From the NCBI GenBank assembly GCA_963714145.1, contig OY970235.1, positions 2,976,001 to 3,040,000 on the forward strand: 64,000 nt of DNA, given 5' to 3'. Within the stretch, counting starts at the first letter, position 1. Every line of letters begins with the position of its first letter. This document shows positions 16,556-24,639 of the stretch, one piece after another. The position numbers and the translations under genes are program-made. The notes beneath the pieces were generated by a model, which had not been told where the DNA came from, ran no database searches, and saw nothing but the letters and a program-made list of their open reading frames with translations. Source of the stretch: JBBWZH01 sp035544115. GTDB taxonomy: Bacteria; Actinomycetota; Actinomycetes; Mycobacteriales; CADCTP01.

Positions 16556-17854
16556 TCAGTCAGTGCCGGGTGGACATCGCTGCTCGGTCACCATGCCGGC
16601 GCCCGCGCTGGCGCCGGTCAGCTCATCGACCAGCAGCAGCCCGCCGGTGCGCCGGCTGGCCGCGTACGGGTCGACCACCAGTGGCTCGGCGGTCCGCAGC
16701 GTGACCGTGCCGATGTCGTTCAGCGCCAGCGTGCCGGCCGGCCGGGACTCGCCGGTGGTCACGTCCAGCACGCTGGTCACCTCGGTGACGACCGCGCGGA
16801 CGTCCCGGGTGGCCTGCCGCAGCCGCCAGCGCGAGCCGGCGGCCAGTGGTTCGGTGGCCAGCCAGCAGACCGTGGCGGTGATCTCCCGGGTCACCGCCGG
16901 CGGCCGGCCGGCGCCGGTCAGCAGGTCACCGCGGGAGATGTCCAGGTCGTCGGCCAGCCGGAGCACCACCGAGCGGCCGGCGGCGGCCTCGTCCAGCGGG
17001 CCGTCGTAGGTGTCGATGCCGACCACCGTGGTGCTCGCCCCGGCCGGCAGTACGGTGACCGCGTCGCCGACCCGCACGGTGCCGGCGGCGACCCGGCCGG
17101 AGTAGCCGCGGTAGTCCGGGTACGCCGCGGTCCGCGGCCGCACCACCAGCTGCACCGGGAACCGCCAGCCCAGCGCCGGGTCGTCGGTGCCGGGCACCGG
17201 CAGCGTCTCCAGCAGCTCCAGCAGCGGCGGGCCGGCGTACCAGCCGGTGTTCGCCGACCGGTCCACCACGTTGTCACCGAGCAGCGCCGAGATCGGCACC
17301 GCCGACCAGGACCGCACCCCGCGCCGGTCGGCCAGCGCGGCGAAGTCGGCCAGGATCGTGTCGAACACGTCCTCGGACCAGCCGACCAGGTCCATCTTGT
17401 TCACCGCGAGCACCAGGTGCCCGACGCCCAGCAGCGCGGCGATCGTGGCGTGCCGGCGGGATTGCTCGATCAGGCCGGCCCGGGCGTCCACCAGCACGAC
17501 GGCCACGTCCGCGGTGGACGCGCCGGTCACCATGTTGCGGGTGTACTGCACGTGCCCCGGCGTGTCGGCGAGCACGAACGAGCGGTGCGCGGTGGCGAAG
17601 TACCGGTACGCCACGTCGATCGTGATGCCCTGTTCCCGCTCCGCGCGCAGGCCGTCCACCAGCAGCGCGAGGTCGGCGTCCGGGTAGCCGCGGCGGCGGC
17701 TGGCGTCCTGCACCGCGGTGAGCTGGTCGGCCAGCACCGCCTTGGCGTCGTACAGCAGCCGGCCGATCAGCGTGCTCTTGCCGTCGTCCACCGAGCCCGC
17801 GGTGGCTACCCGCAGCAGCCGGGACTGCTCCACGCCCGGGATCACGGCGGTCAT
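16556..17854 (-). CDS. cysN: Sulfate adenylyltransferase large (GTPase) subunit
   Basis: This 432-residue subunit drives APS synthesis by GTP hydrolysis with CysD. The G motifs are GSVDDGKSTLIGRLLYD, DTPGHVQYTRNM and NKMDLV, followed by two beta-barrel domains. No APS kinase domain is fused; cysC is separate. Its ATG overlaps the cysD stop (TGATG), showing translational coupling. Confidence 0.96.
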   Translation of the reverse strand: MTAVIPGVEQSRLLRVATAGSVDDGKSTLIGRLLYDAKAVLADQLTAVQDASRRRGYPDADLALLVDGLRAEREQGITIDVAYRYFATAHRSFVLADTPGHVQYTRNMVTGASTADVAVVLVDARAGLIEQSRRHATIAALLGVGHLVLAVNKMDLVGWSEDVFDTILADFAALADRRGVRSWSAVPISALLGDNVVDRSANTGWYAGPPLLELLETLPVPGTDDPALGWRFPVQLVVRPRTAAYPDYRGYSGRVAAGTVRVGDAVTVLPAGASTTVVGIDTYDGPLDEAAAGRSVVLRLADDLDISRGDLLTGAGRPPAVTREITATVCWLATEPLAAGSRWRLRQATRDVRAVVTEVTSVLDVTTGESRPAGTLALNDIGTVTLRTAEPLVVDPYAASRRTGGLLLVDELTGASAGAGMVTEQRCPPGTD

Positions 17855-18765
17855 CAGAAGTACCCCTCGCGCTTGCGGTCCTCCATCGCGGCCTCGCTGG
17901 CCCGGTCATCGGCCCGGGTGGCGCCGCGCTCGGTGATCGTGGAGACCGCGGTCTCGGTCACCACCTCGTCCACGGTGGCCGCGCCGGACCGCACCGCGCC
18001 GGTGCAGGTGGCGTCGCCGACCGTGCGGTAGCGGACGGTCTCCCGGCGGACCACCTCGCCGGCCCGCGGCTGGGTCCACTCGGTGACCGCGAGCAGCATG
18101 CCGTCCCGCTCGAACACGTCCCGGCCGTGCGCGTAGTAGATCGACGGCACCTCGATCCGCTCGGCCCGGATGTAGCGCCAGATGTCCAGCTCGGTCCAGT
18201 TCGACAGCGGGAAGACGCGGACGTGCTCGCCCGGCGCGTGCCGGCCGTTGTAGAGGTCCCAGAGCTCGGGGCGCTGGTTGCGCGGGTTCCACTGGCCGAA
18301 CTCGTCCCGGACCGAGAAGACCCGCTCCTTGGCCCGGGCCCGCTCCTCGTCCCGGCGGGCGCCGCCGAGCACCGCGTCGAACCGGTGCGTGGCGATGCCG
18401 TCCAGCAGCGTCACCGTCTGCAGCGGGTTGCGGGACTGCCCGGCCCGCTCCCGCACCCGGCCGGTGTCGATCGACGCCTGGACGCTGGCCACGACCAGCT
18501 GGACGTCCAGCTCGGCCACCCGCCGGTCCCGGAACTCGATCACCTCGGGGAAGTTGTGACCGGTGTCGATGTGCATCACCGGGAACGGGACGCGGGCCGG
18601 CCAGAGCGCCTTCTCGGCCAACCGGAGCAGCACGATCGAGTCCTTGCCGCCGCTGAACAGCAGCACCGGCCGCTCGAACGTGGCCACCACCTCGCGCAGG
18701 ATGTGCACCGACTCGTCTTCAAGATCGGTCAACGACGTGCGCTCGACTCCCAGCAGGGTCGTCAT
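17854..18765 (-). CDS. cysD: Sulfate adenylyltransferase small subunit
   Basis: This 303-residue PP-loop enzyme (LLFSGGKDSIVLLRLAEKA) adenylylates sulfate to APS with CysN. Conserved segments include PVMHIDTGHNFPEVIEFRD, FDAVLGGARRDEERARAKER and FPLSNWTELDIWRYI. The ATG at 18765 overlaps the cysC stop (ATGA); longer upstream frames run antisense through cysC and are rejected. Confidence 0.96.
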   Translation of the reverse strand: MTTLLGVERTSLTDLEDESVHILREVVATFERPVLLFSGGKDSIVLLRLAEKALWPARVPFPVMHIDTGHNFPEVIEFRDRRVAELDVQLVVASVQASIDTGRVRERAGQSRNPLQTVTLLDGIATHRFDAVLGGARRDEERARAKERVFSVRDEFGQWNPRNQRPELWDLYNGRHAPGEHVRVFPLSNWTELDIWRYIRAERIEVPSIYYAHGRDVFERDGMLLAVTEWTQPRAGEVVRRETVRYRTVGDATCTGAVRSGAATVDEVVTETAVSTITERGATRADDRASEAAMEDRKREGYF

Positions 18766-19391
18766 GCCAGCCCCCGTTCGGTGAGGGCGGCGAGGACGGC
18801 CGCGGCGGTCTGGTCGACGGTGCCGGTGGTCTCGACCCGCAGTTCGGGCGCGGCCGGCGGCTCGTACGGGTCGTCCACTCCGGTCAGGCCGGTCAGCTCG
18901 CCGGCCCGCTGCCGGGCGTACAGGCCCTTCACGTCCCGGGCCGCGCACTCCCGCACCGGGGTGGCCACGTGCACCTCCAGGAACGCCACGCCGGCCGCGG
19001 CGTGCCGGGCCCGGACGGCGTCCCGGGCGGCGGCGTACGGCGAGATCACCGGCGCCAGCGCGATCACCCCGTGCTTGGCCAGCAGCGCGGCGACGAAACC
19101 GATCCGGGTCACGTTGGTGTCCCGGTCGGCGCGGGAGAAGCCGAGGTCCGCGCACAGCGACTCGCGGACCACGTCGCCGTCCAGCACCTCGACCCGGCGG
19201 CCGCGGCGGGTCAGCTCGGCGGCGACGGCCCGGGCCACGGTGGTCTTGCCGGCGCTGGGCAGCCCGGTCAGCCAGACGGTGCCGCCCGGTTGGTCGGCCG
19301 GCGCGCCGGCAGAATCCGCCGGCGCGTCGGCCTGGTCAGCCGGATCCGCCGGCTGTTGGCCGGTGGTCGGCAGGGTGGTCGCGGTGGTCAC
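18762..19391 (-). CDS. cysC: Adenylylsulfate kinase
   Basis: This 209-residue enzyme phosphorylates APS to PAPS. Walker A GLPSAGKTTVARAVA and the conserved LDGDVVRESLCADLGFSRADRDTN, HVATPVRECAARDVKGLYAR and VDDPYEPP segments are present. About 35 N-terminal residues are Ala/Pro/Asp-rich and not part of the fold. The GTG at 19391 follows GGGAG; a start further upstream at 19436 is less likely. It opens the minus-strand cys operon and lies 138 bases after a leader peptide stop. Since the reductase partner CysH looks like the APS type, PAPS may serve sulfation rather than reduction. Confidence 0.94.
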   Translation of the reverse strand: MTTATTLPTTGQQPADPADQADAPADSAGAPADQPGGTVWLTGLPSAGKTTVARAVAAELTRRGRRVEVLDGDVVRESLCADLGFSRADRDTNVTRIGFVAALLAKHGVIALAPVISPYAAARDAVRARHAAAGVAFLEVHVATPVRECAARDVKGLYARQRAGELTGLTGVDDPYEPPAAPELRVETTGTVDQTAAAVLAALTERGLA

Positions 19392-19466
19392 GGACGCTCC
19401 CGTCGGTGGATGCAGCGGGCGGGGTGCCAGGCGCATCCGGTCGGGAGCGGGGAGTAAGCCGCACCA

Positions 19467-19529
19467 GGCCGGTTAGCCCGGCCGGGTCGACGAGGTTTCA
19501 GCGTGTCGCTGTCTGGGTGGTCGACCCGG
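19467..19529 (-). promoter_or_regulatory. Candidate attenuator: two mutually exclusive stems before cysC
   Basis: Just after the leader stop a perfect ten-base stem forms (19520-19529 with 19482-19491), enclosing an inner CAGCG-ACA-CGCTG hairpin. A second six-base stem (GGCCGG / CCGGCC, 19467-19472 with 19478-19483) shares two bases with the first, so both cannot form fully. This layout, after a cysteine-containing leader peptide, fits attenuation or ribosome-site control of cysC. I considered a SAM riboswitch and did not find its core. Confidence 0.55.
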
Positions 19530-19610
19530 TCACCGGGGGCGACACACCATGCTGGAGACGCGCAGCAGATCAACGTGCAGGCGCGCAACGAGTCCAGCTG
19601 AATACAGCAT
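19530..19610 (-). CDS. Cysteine leader peptide of the cysCDN operon
   Basis: A 26-codon frame starts at an ATG (19610) with AGGA eight bases upstream and encodes a peptide with the core LVARLHVDLLRV and a single Cys near the end (SSMVCRPR, then stop). It belongs to the actinobacterial putative leader peptides that precede cysteine and sulfur genes, where ribosome behaviour at the Cys codon is thought to control the downstream genes. A related peptide lies on the other strand before the sulfite reductase. Confidence 0.8.
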   Translation of the reverse strand: MLYSAGLVARLHVDLLRVSSMVCRPR

Positions 19611-19724
19611 GCTAGAAATCCTGACACAGGCAGCCGGTCGCGTCGAGCGACTCCGGCCACTACCCGCCGCCCACCGGCCGCATCCGGTCGCCCCTGACTC
19701 CGCCGCTGTGCGATTCTGGATGCC
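19611..19724. promoter_or_regulatory. Divergent promoter region of the cysteine/sulfate genes
   Basis: This 114-base region separates the starts of the two leader peptides and must hold both promoters. A short inverted repeat (GTCGC-N5-GCGAC, 19637-19651) could be an operator. I cannot assign -35 and -10 elements with confidence. Confidence 0.45.
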
Positions 19725-19814
19725 GTGACGTCCGCTGGCGTACCGCTGGTGGCCCGGCTGCACATCGACCTGCAGCGGGTCGGCAGTGCGGCATGTCCGG
19801 AACTGCGCGCATAA
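19725..19814 (+). CDS. Cysteine leader peptide of the sulfite reductase operon
   Basis: A 29-codon frame starts with GTG at 19725 and encodes a peptide with the core LVARLHIDLQRV followed by GSAACPELRA and a stop. Twelve of 17 positions match the opposite-strand leader, including the single Cys. The stop lies 34 bases before the reductase ATG. The last leader codons (TGCGCGCAT, 19804-19812) can pair imperfectly with the start region of the reductase gene (ATGCCGCGCA, 19849-19858), a plausible way to link leader translation with initiation. Confidence 0.8.
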   Translation: MTSAGVPLVARLHIDLQRVGSAACPELRA

Positions 19815-19848
19815 CCGGCATCCCGTCGTATCGGAAGGACCTCCGCGC

Positions 19849-21504
19849 ATGCCGCGCACCGGACCGGGCGTTGGGCAGGGCCAGTGGGCCCTGGGCTACC
19901 GCGAGCCGCTGAACCCGAACGAGCGGACGAAGAAGGACGACGACCCGCTCAACGTCAAGCGGCGCATCCTCGACATCTACCAGCACACCGGCTTCGCCGG
20001 CATCGACCCGGCCGACCTGCGCGGCCGTTTCCGCTGGTACGGCCTCTACACCCAGCGGGCGGCCGGCATCCCCGGCGGCCGCACCGCGGTGCTGGAACCC
20101 GAAGAGCTCGAAGACGAGTACTTCATGCTCCGGGTCCGGATCGACGGCGGGCTGCTGTCCAGCGAGCAGCTGCGGGTGGTGGCCGGGATCGCCACCGAGT
20201 TCGGCCGGGACGTGGCCGATATCACAGATCGGCAGAACGTCCAGCTGCACTGGATCCGGATCGAGGACGTGCCGGAGATCTGGCGCCGGCTGGACGCGGT
20301 CGGCCTGGACACCACCGAGGCCTGCGGCGACACCCCGCGCGTCATCCTCGGCTGCCCGCTGGCCGGGGTGGCCGCCGACGAGGTGCTGGACGCGACCGCG
20401 GCGCTGCACGCGGTGCGCGAGCGCTACATCGGCGACCCGGCGTTCTCCAACCTGCCGCGCAAGTACAAGACCTCGATCTCCGGCTGCGCCCGGCACTGCA
20501 CCAACCACGAGATCAACGACGTCTCGTTCGTCGGCGTCCCCGGCCCGGACGGCACCCCCGGCTACGACCTCTGGGTCGGCGGCGGGCTGTCCACCAACCC
20601 GCGGTTCGCGGTCCGGCTCGGCGCGTTCGTGGAGCCGGACCGGGTCGCCCCGGTCTGGGCCGGGGTCACCTCGGTGTTCCGGGACTACGGCTACCGCCGG
20701 TCCCGGATCCACGCCCGGCTGAAGTTCCTGCTCGCCGACTGGGGCCCGGAGCGGTTCCGCGAGGTGCTGGAGAAGGAGTACCTGGAGGCGCCGCTGCCGG
20801 ACGGCCCGCCGCCGGCCGCGTACAGCGGGCCGCGCGGTCACGCCGGCGTGACCGCGCAGGCCGACGGCCGGTCGGCGGTCGGCTTCGCGCTGCGGGCCGG
20901 CCGGACCAGCGGCGCCCAGCTGTCCCGGGTGGCCGAGCTGGCCGACGGGTACGCCGGCAGCCGGATCCGGACCACCGCGCAGCAGCAGCTGGTGATCACC
21001 GACGTGCCGGCCGACCGGGTCGAGCCGCTGGCCGGCGCGCTGGCCGCGGAGAACCTGCCGGTGCGCCCGTCCGCGTTCCGGGCCGGCACGATGGCCTGCA
21101 CCGGCATCGAGTTCTGCAAGCTCGCGATCGTCGAGACGAAGGTCCGGGCCGAGGAGCTGTACGCCGAACTGGAGCGGCGGCTGCCGGACTTCGACACCCC
21201 GGTCACGATCAACCTGAACGGCTGCCCCAACTCGTGCGCCCGGTTCCAGGTCGCCGACATCGGCTTCAAGGGCTCGGTCGCCCGCGGCCCGGACGGCGGC
21301 GACGTCGAGGTCTACCAGGTGCACCTCGGCGGCCACCTCGGCGGCGACGCGGCGCTGGGGCGCAAGTTCCGCGGCCTCAAGGTGGACGCCGACCACGCCG
21401 CCGACTACATCGAGCGGGTGCTGCGCGGCTACCAGTCGCGCCGCGAGCCGGGCGAGGCGTTCGCCGGCTACGTCGCCCGCGCCGACGAAGCCTGGCTCAG
21501 GTGA
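19849..21504 (+). CDS. sir: Ferredoxin-dependent sulfite reductase (nitrite/sulfite reductase family)
   Basis: This 551-residue siroheme/[4Fe-4S] enzyme reduces sulfite to sulfide. Cluster ligands are visible as a C-x5-C (ACTGIEFCKLA) and a C-x3-C (NGCPNSCARFQ) pair near residues 420-465. The siroheme-binding segments TDRQNVQLHWI and KYKTSISGCARHCTNHEINDV are present, and the two ferredoxin-like half repeats are evident. The ATG at 19849 has AAGGACCTCC-type ribosome sequence immediately upstream. It resembles NirA/SirA of M. tuberculosis; linkage to cysH and cysCDN favours sulfite over nitrite. It is followed by a small zinc-ribbon gene and cysH. Confidence 0.93.
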   Translation: MPRTGPGVGQGQWALGYREPLNPNERTKKDDDPLNVKRRILDIYQHTGFAGIDPADLRGRFRWYGLYTQRAAGIPGGRTAVLEPEELEDEYFMLRVRIDGGLLSSEQLRVVAGIATEFGRDVADITDRQNVQLHWIRIEDVPEIWRRLDAVGLDTTEACGDTPRVILGCPLAGVAADEVLDATAALHAVRERYIGDPAFSNLPRKYKTSISGCARHCTNHEINDVSFVGVPGPDGTPGYDLWVGGGLSTNPRFAVRLGAFVEPDRVAPVWAGVTSVFRDYGYRRSRIHARLKFLLADWGPERFREVLEKEYLEAPLPDGPPPAAYSGPRGHAGVTAQADGRSAVGFALRAGRTSGAQLSRVAELADGYAGSRIRTTAQQQLVITDVPADRVEPLAGALAAENLPVRPSAFRAGTMACTGIEFCKLAIVETKVRAEELYAELERRLPDFDTPVTINLNGCPNSCARFQVADIGFKGSVARGPDGGDVEVYQVHLGGHLGGDAALGRKFRGLKVDADHAADYIERVLRGYQSRREPGEAFAGYVARADEAWLR

Positions 21505-21575
21505 GCTCCGCTCACCGGGAGACTCAGTGAGCGGACACCAGCCGATGCGGTCGGCCTTGCGCACCGGGAGGGATA

Positions 21576-21800
21576 GTGGCGCACGCTCCGCCGTTCTACT
21601 GCCCGTACTGCGGGGATGAGGATCTGCGGCCGTTCGGGGAGAAGCACGGCGACTGGCGCTGCGGCGCCTGCCGGCGCGTCTTCACGCTGCGCTTCGTCGG
21701 GCTGGCGCGGCCGGACGGGACGGCGGTGACCGGCGACGCGCCGGCCGGCGGGTCGGTGGCCGGCATAGTCGCGGAGGTCGACGGGTTGGGCCGGACATGA
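21576..21800 (+). CDS. Small zinc-ribbon protein between sulfite reductase and cysH
   Basis: This 74-residue protein has two CxxC pairs (FYCPYCGDEDLRPF, Cys9/Cys12, and WRCGACRRVFTLRF, Cys29/Cys32) typical of a rubredoxin-like zinc ribbon. A gene of this kind lies between sulfite reductase and cysH in several actinomycetes, including Streptomyces as I recall, so it probably serves the pathway, perhaps as an assembly or redox helper. The GTG start follows GGGAGGGA. Its TGA overlaps an ATG that opens the first 80-base repeat. Confidence 0.85.
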   Translation: MAHAPPFYCPYCGDEDLRPFGEKHGDWRCGACRRVFTLRFVGLARPDGTAVTGDAPAGGSVAGIVAEVDGLGRT

Positions 21801-21956
21801 GCGAGCTTGCGAGCGAATCAGGCAGCACGGTGCGCTCGTGTCTCATGACGGGTCCGAGCGCCAGCGAGGAGCCGGCATGAGCGAGCTTGCGAGCGAATCA
21901 GGGAGCACAGTGCGCTCGTGTCTCATGACGGGTCCGAGCGCCAGCGAGGAGCCGGC
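21797..21956 (+). repeat. Two tandem 80-bp repeats carrying a start codon, mini-frame and ribosome site
   Basis: Two copies of 80 bases (21797-21876, 21877-21956) differ by about three bases. Each starts ATGAGCGAGCTTGCGAGCGA and ends GCGAGGAGCCGGC, directly before the next ATGAGC. Each therefore contains a 27-codon frame whose TGA overlaps the following ATG (ATGA), with GAGGAG at a proper distance. The chain runs from the zinc-ribbon stop through two mini-frames to the cysH start. Whether the 27-residue peptide is made or useful is unknown. Confidence 0.9.
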
Positions 21957-22661
21957 ATGAGCATTGCGGTGACCGAGCAACCCCGGCTGGCCGCGCTGGC
22001 CGCCGAGGCCAACGCCAGGCTGGGCCGGGCGCACCCGCTGGACGTGCTGCGCTGGGCCGCGGACGAGTTCGGCGACGGGCTGTGCGTGGCCTCGTCGATG
22101 GGCGACGCGGTGCTGCCACACCTGGCCTCCCGGGCCCGCCCCGGCATCCCGATCATCTTCCTCGACACCGGCTACCACTTCGCCGAGACCATCGGCATGC
22201 GGGACGCGGTGGCGGCCACCCTGCCGGTGACCGTGCTCAGCATCCAGCCCCGGCGGACCGTCGCCGAGCAGGACACCGACGAGGGCCCGCGGCTGTTCGA
22301 GCGCGACCCGGACCGCTGCTGCGCGCTGCGCAAGGTGGCCCCGCTGGCCGGCGCGCTGGCCCCGTACACGGCCTGGGCGGCCGGGTTGCGCCGGGACGAG
22401 AGCGAGACCCGGCGGAACATCGGCGTGGTGGAGTGGGACGCCAAGCACGGCCTGGTGAAGCTGAACCCGCTGGCGAACTGGACCGAGGACGACGTGCAGG
22501 CCTACATCGCCGAGCACGGCGTGCTGGTCAACCCGCTGCACTACGACGGGTACGAGTCGATCGGCTGCGCGCCGTGCACCGCCCGGACGGCCGGCGGCGC
22601 CGACGCGCGGGCCGGGCGCTGGGCCGGCAGCACCAAGACGGAGTGCGGCCTGCACGTCTGA
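21957..22661 (+). CDS. cysH: Adenylylsulfate (APS) reductase, CysH family
   Basis: This 234-residue thioredoxin-dependent reductase makes sulfite. It has the PP-loop-related CVASSMGDAVL and FLDTGYHFAETIGMRDAV segments, and the paired cysteines RCCALRKV and GCAPCT that bind a [4Fe-4S] cluster in APS-type enzymes; the C-terminal ECGLH holds the catalytic Cys. Enzymes with the cluster usually use APS rather than PAPS. The ATG is provided at the edge of the second 80-base repeat, so the initiation region is repeat-derived. A hairpin terminator follows. Confidence 0.94.
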   Translation: MSIAVTEQPRLAALAAEANARLGRAHPLDVLRWAADEFGDGLCVASSMGDAVLPHLASRARPGIPIIFLDTGYHFAETIGMRDAVAATLPVTVLSIQPRRTVAEQDTDEGPRLFERDPDRCCALRKVAPLAGALAPYTAWAAGLRRDESETRRNIGVVEWDAKHGLVKLNPLANWTEDDVQAYIAEHGVLVNPLHYDGYESIGCAPCTARTAGGADARAGRWAGSTKTECGLHV

Positions 22662-22706
22662 GCCCGGCCGGGGCCGGAGTCGGGGTGGGCGACCCGGAAC
22701 GGAGAG

Positions 22707-22749
22707 TCTGTCGGGTCCCGACCCTGGCGGAGGCCGGGAACCCGACAGA
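22707..22749. terminator. Terminator hairpin after cysH
   Basis: TCTGTCGGGT (22707-22716) pairs perfectly with ACCCGACAGA (22740-22749), with further partial pairing inside. It lies between the convergent cysH and phoD genes. A T-containing stretch (CGTTTGTTCC) follows on the plus strand. Confidence 0.8.
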
Positions 22750-22769
22750 CCGATCGTTTGTTCCCCAGA

Positions 22770-24395
22770 TCAGGCAGGTATCAACCCTGGCCGGCCGGCT
22801 TCGACCGCGAACGAGACGGCCGTCCGGACTGGAGCGTCCCGGACCGCGATCGTGTCCACCACGCGCAGGTCGGTCTGCCAGGCGTGCCGGTCGACCGTGC
22901 AGCGCAGGTAGCCGTGCTTCTGCCCGTCGAAGTACTTCACGTGCGGGTTGAAGAACGGGTTGGCGGCCCGGATCGGCCCGTCGAACGCGGCCGGGAAGTC
23001 CGAGCTGATCGAGGTGGCGGTGAACTCCACGGCGACCGTCGGCGAGGCCGGGTCGTCGAAGTTCAGCTTCAGGTCGGAGAACCAGGACGAGTGGATGTCG
23101 CCGGCGAGCACCACCGGGTTGGCGATCCGGCGGGCGGCCAGGAACTGCAGCAGCCGGGTGCGCTGCGGCTGGTAGCCGTCCCACTGGTCCAGGTTCACGA
23201 TCGACGGCGGGACGGTCGACCCGGTCGGGTTCGGGAACCGGGTCTGGCTCATCATGACCTGCTGCGCGATCACGTTCCAGCGGGCCCGGGACCGGGTCAG
23301 GTTGCCGTCCAGCCACTGTTCCTGGGCGCCGCCGGTGAGCGTGCCGGCGGTGTTGCCGTCGCCGAACTGCTCCAGGCCGAGGTCACTCGGGAAGCCGCCG
23401 GGCTGGTCGGTGCGGTACTGCCGGGTGTCCAGCACCGAGACCCGGGCGAGCGAGCCGAGGTCGAACCGGCGGTAGATCCGGAAGTCCGGTGAGCCGAGCC
23501 GGTAGTGCGCCCGGATCGGCATGTGCTCGAAGTACGCCTGGTAGGCGTGTGCCCGCTGCCGGGCGAACTGCGCCGGGTCCTGGTGCTTGGCGCCGGTGTC
23601 GTCGATCTCGTCGATCAGGGCGGCGTAGTTGTTCTCCACCTCGTGGTCGTCCCAGGTGACGATCCACGGGAACGCGGCGTGTGCGGCCTGCAGCGCCGGG
23701 TCGCCCTTGTACTGGGCGTGCCGGTTGCGGTAGTCGGCCAGGGTCTGCAGCTGGTCCACGCCGGGGGTGTCCGGGGTGGTGTGCCGCCGGTCCGGGTAGA
23801 CGCTGTCCGGGTCGTACTCGTAGATGTAGTCGCCGAGGTGGAAGACCAGGTCCAGGTCCTCGTCGGCCAGCCCCCAGTACGTCGGCCAGTAGCCGTTCTG
23901 GAAGTCCTGGCAGTTGACCACGCCGAGGCGCAGCCGATGCGGGTCGGCCCAGGGGGCGGGGGCGGTACGGGTGCGGCCGACCGGGCTGATCTGCCGACCG
24001 GCGCGGAACCGGTAGAAGTAGTCCCGGGCCGGGGCCAGGCCGCGGGCGTCGACGTGCACCGAGTGCGCCAGCTCGGGCCGGGCCAGCGCGGTGCCGTGCC
24101 GGGCCAGCCGACGGAACTGCGGGTCGTGCGCGACCTGCCACTCCACCTCGATCGGCCGGGAGCCGAGCGAGCGGGCGTCCTGCGGGTCGCCGGTCAGCCG
24201 GGTCCAGAGGATCACCGAGTCGCACAGCGGGTCGCCGCTGGCCACGCCGAGCTGGAATCGCGCCGGCACGTCCGGGTGCGACGGCCGGCTGCTGGCGGCC
24301 GGCGCCGCGCCGGCGACCCCGCCCAGCGCGGTCACCCCGGCCAGCGTCGCCGCGCCGGTCAGGAAGGTTCTGCGGGCCACGTCCTGCTCGACCAT
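22770..24395 (-). CDS. phoD: Alkaline phosphatase D, Tat-exported
   Basis: This 541-residue metallophosphoesterase begins with a twin-arginine signal (ARRTFLTGAATLAGVTALGG). The PhoD core follows: FQLGVASGDPLCDSVILWTRL, VVNCQDFQNGYW, FHLGDYIYEYDPDS, VTWDDHEVENNY and VVLAGDIHSSWFSDL, which carry the iron and calcium ligands. It releases phosphate from phosphodiesters and monoesters outside the cell. The ATG at 24395 has GAGGAGGAGG upstream. A PHO box could be expected, but I could not identify one. Confidence 0.94.
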   Translation of the reverse strand: MVEQDVARRTFLTGAATLAGVTALGGVAGAAPAASSRPSHPDVPARFQLGVASGDPLCDSVILWTRLTGDPQDARSLGSRPIEVEWQVAHDPQFRRLARHGTALARPELAHSVHVDARGLAPARDYFYRFRAGRQISPVGRTRTAPAPWADPHRLRLGVVNCQDFQNGYWPTYWGLADEDLDLVFHLGDYIYEYDPDSVYPDRRHTTPDTPGVDQLQTLADYRNRHAQYKGDPALQAAHAAFPWIVTWDDHEVENNYAALIDEIDDTGAKHQDPAQFARQRAHAYQAYFEHMPIRAHYRLGSPDFRIYRRFDLGSLARVSVLDTRQYRTDQPGGFPSDLGLEQFGDGNTAGTLTGGAQEQWLDGNLTRSRARWNVIAQQVMMSQTRFPNPTGSTVPPSIVNLDQWDGYQPQRTRLLQFLAARRIANPVVLAGDIHSSWFSDLKLNFDDPASPTVAVEFTATSISSDFPAAFDGPIRAANPFFNPHVKYFDGQKHGYLRCTVDRHAWQTDLRVVDTIAVRDAPVRTAVSFAVEAGRPGLIPA

Positions 24396-24639
24396 TCCGT
24401 CCTCCTCCTCCGCCGGGCACCAGTGCCCGGCCGGACCCGCCGATTCCACCAGCCGGACGGGCAGCCGCGCGGTTAAATGTGCGCGAAGGTTATGCCGGTC
24501 ATCCGTTCGCGCCGACCGTGTCCGGTTCCGGCCGGCCCAGGCCCAGCCGGGGCCAACCCAACCGGCCCGGGCCCGACCCGGCCGGCCCGGCCCGAAACCC
24601 GGCGGCGGGCGGCCGGCCAGGGCGTTAGCATCACCGGCC
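24396..24639. other. Divergent intergenic region, phoD / ybaK
   Basis: The region is GC-rich with low-complexity runs of GGCCCGG-like words at about 24530-24610 that form many weak alternative hairpins. No gene, clear operator or -10/-35 pair is seen. Confidence 0.4.

Noticed and set aside
19392..19610. SAM or other sulfur riboswitch before cysC
   Set aside because: Short words similar to the SAM aptamer (AACC, GGTGC) occur, but the core order and helices do not fit. The leader peptide with overlapping stems explains the region better.
24091..24639. Longer YbaK-type protein starting inside phoD
   Set aside because: The added residues are antisense to phoD and low-complexity; the family begins at the GTG at 24640.
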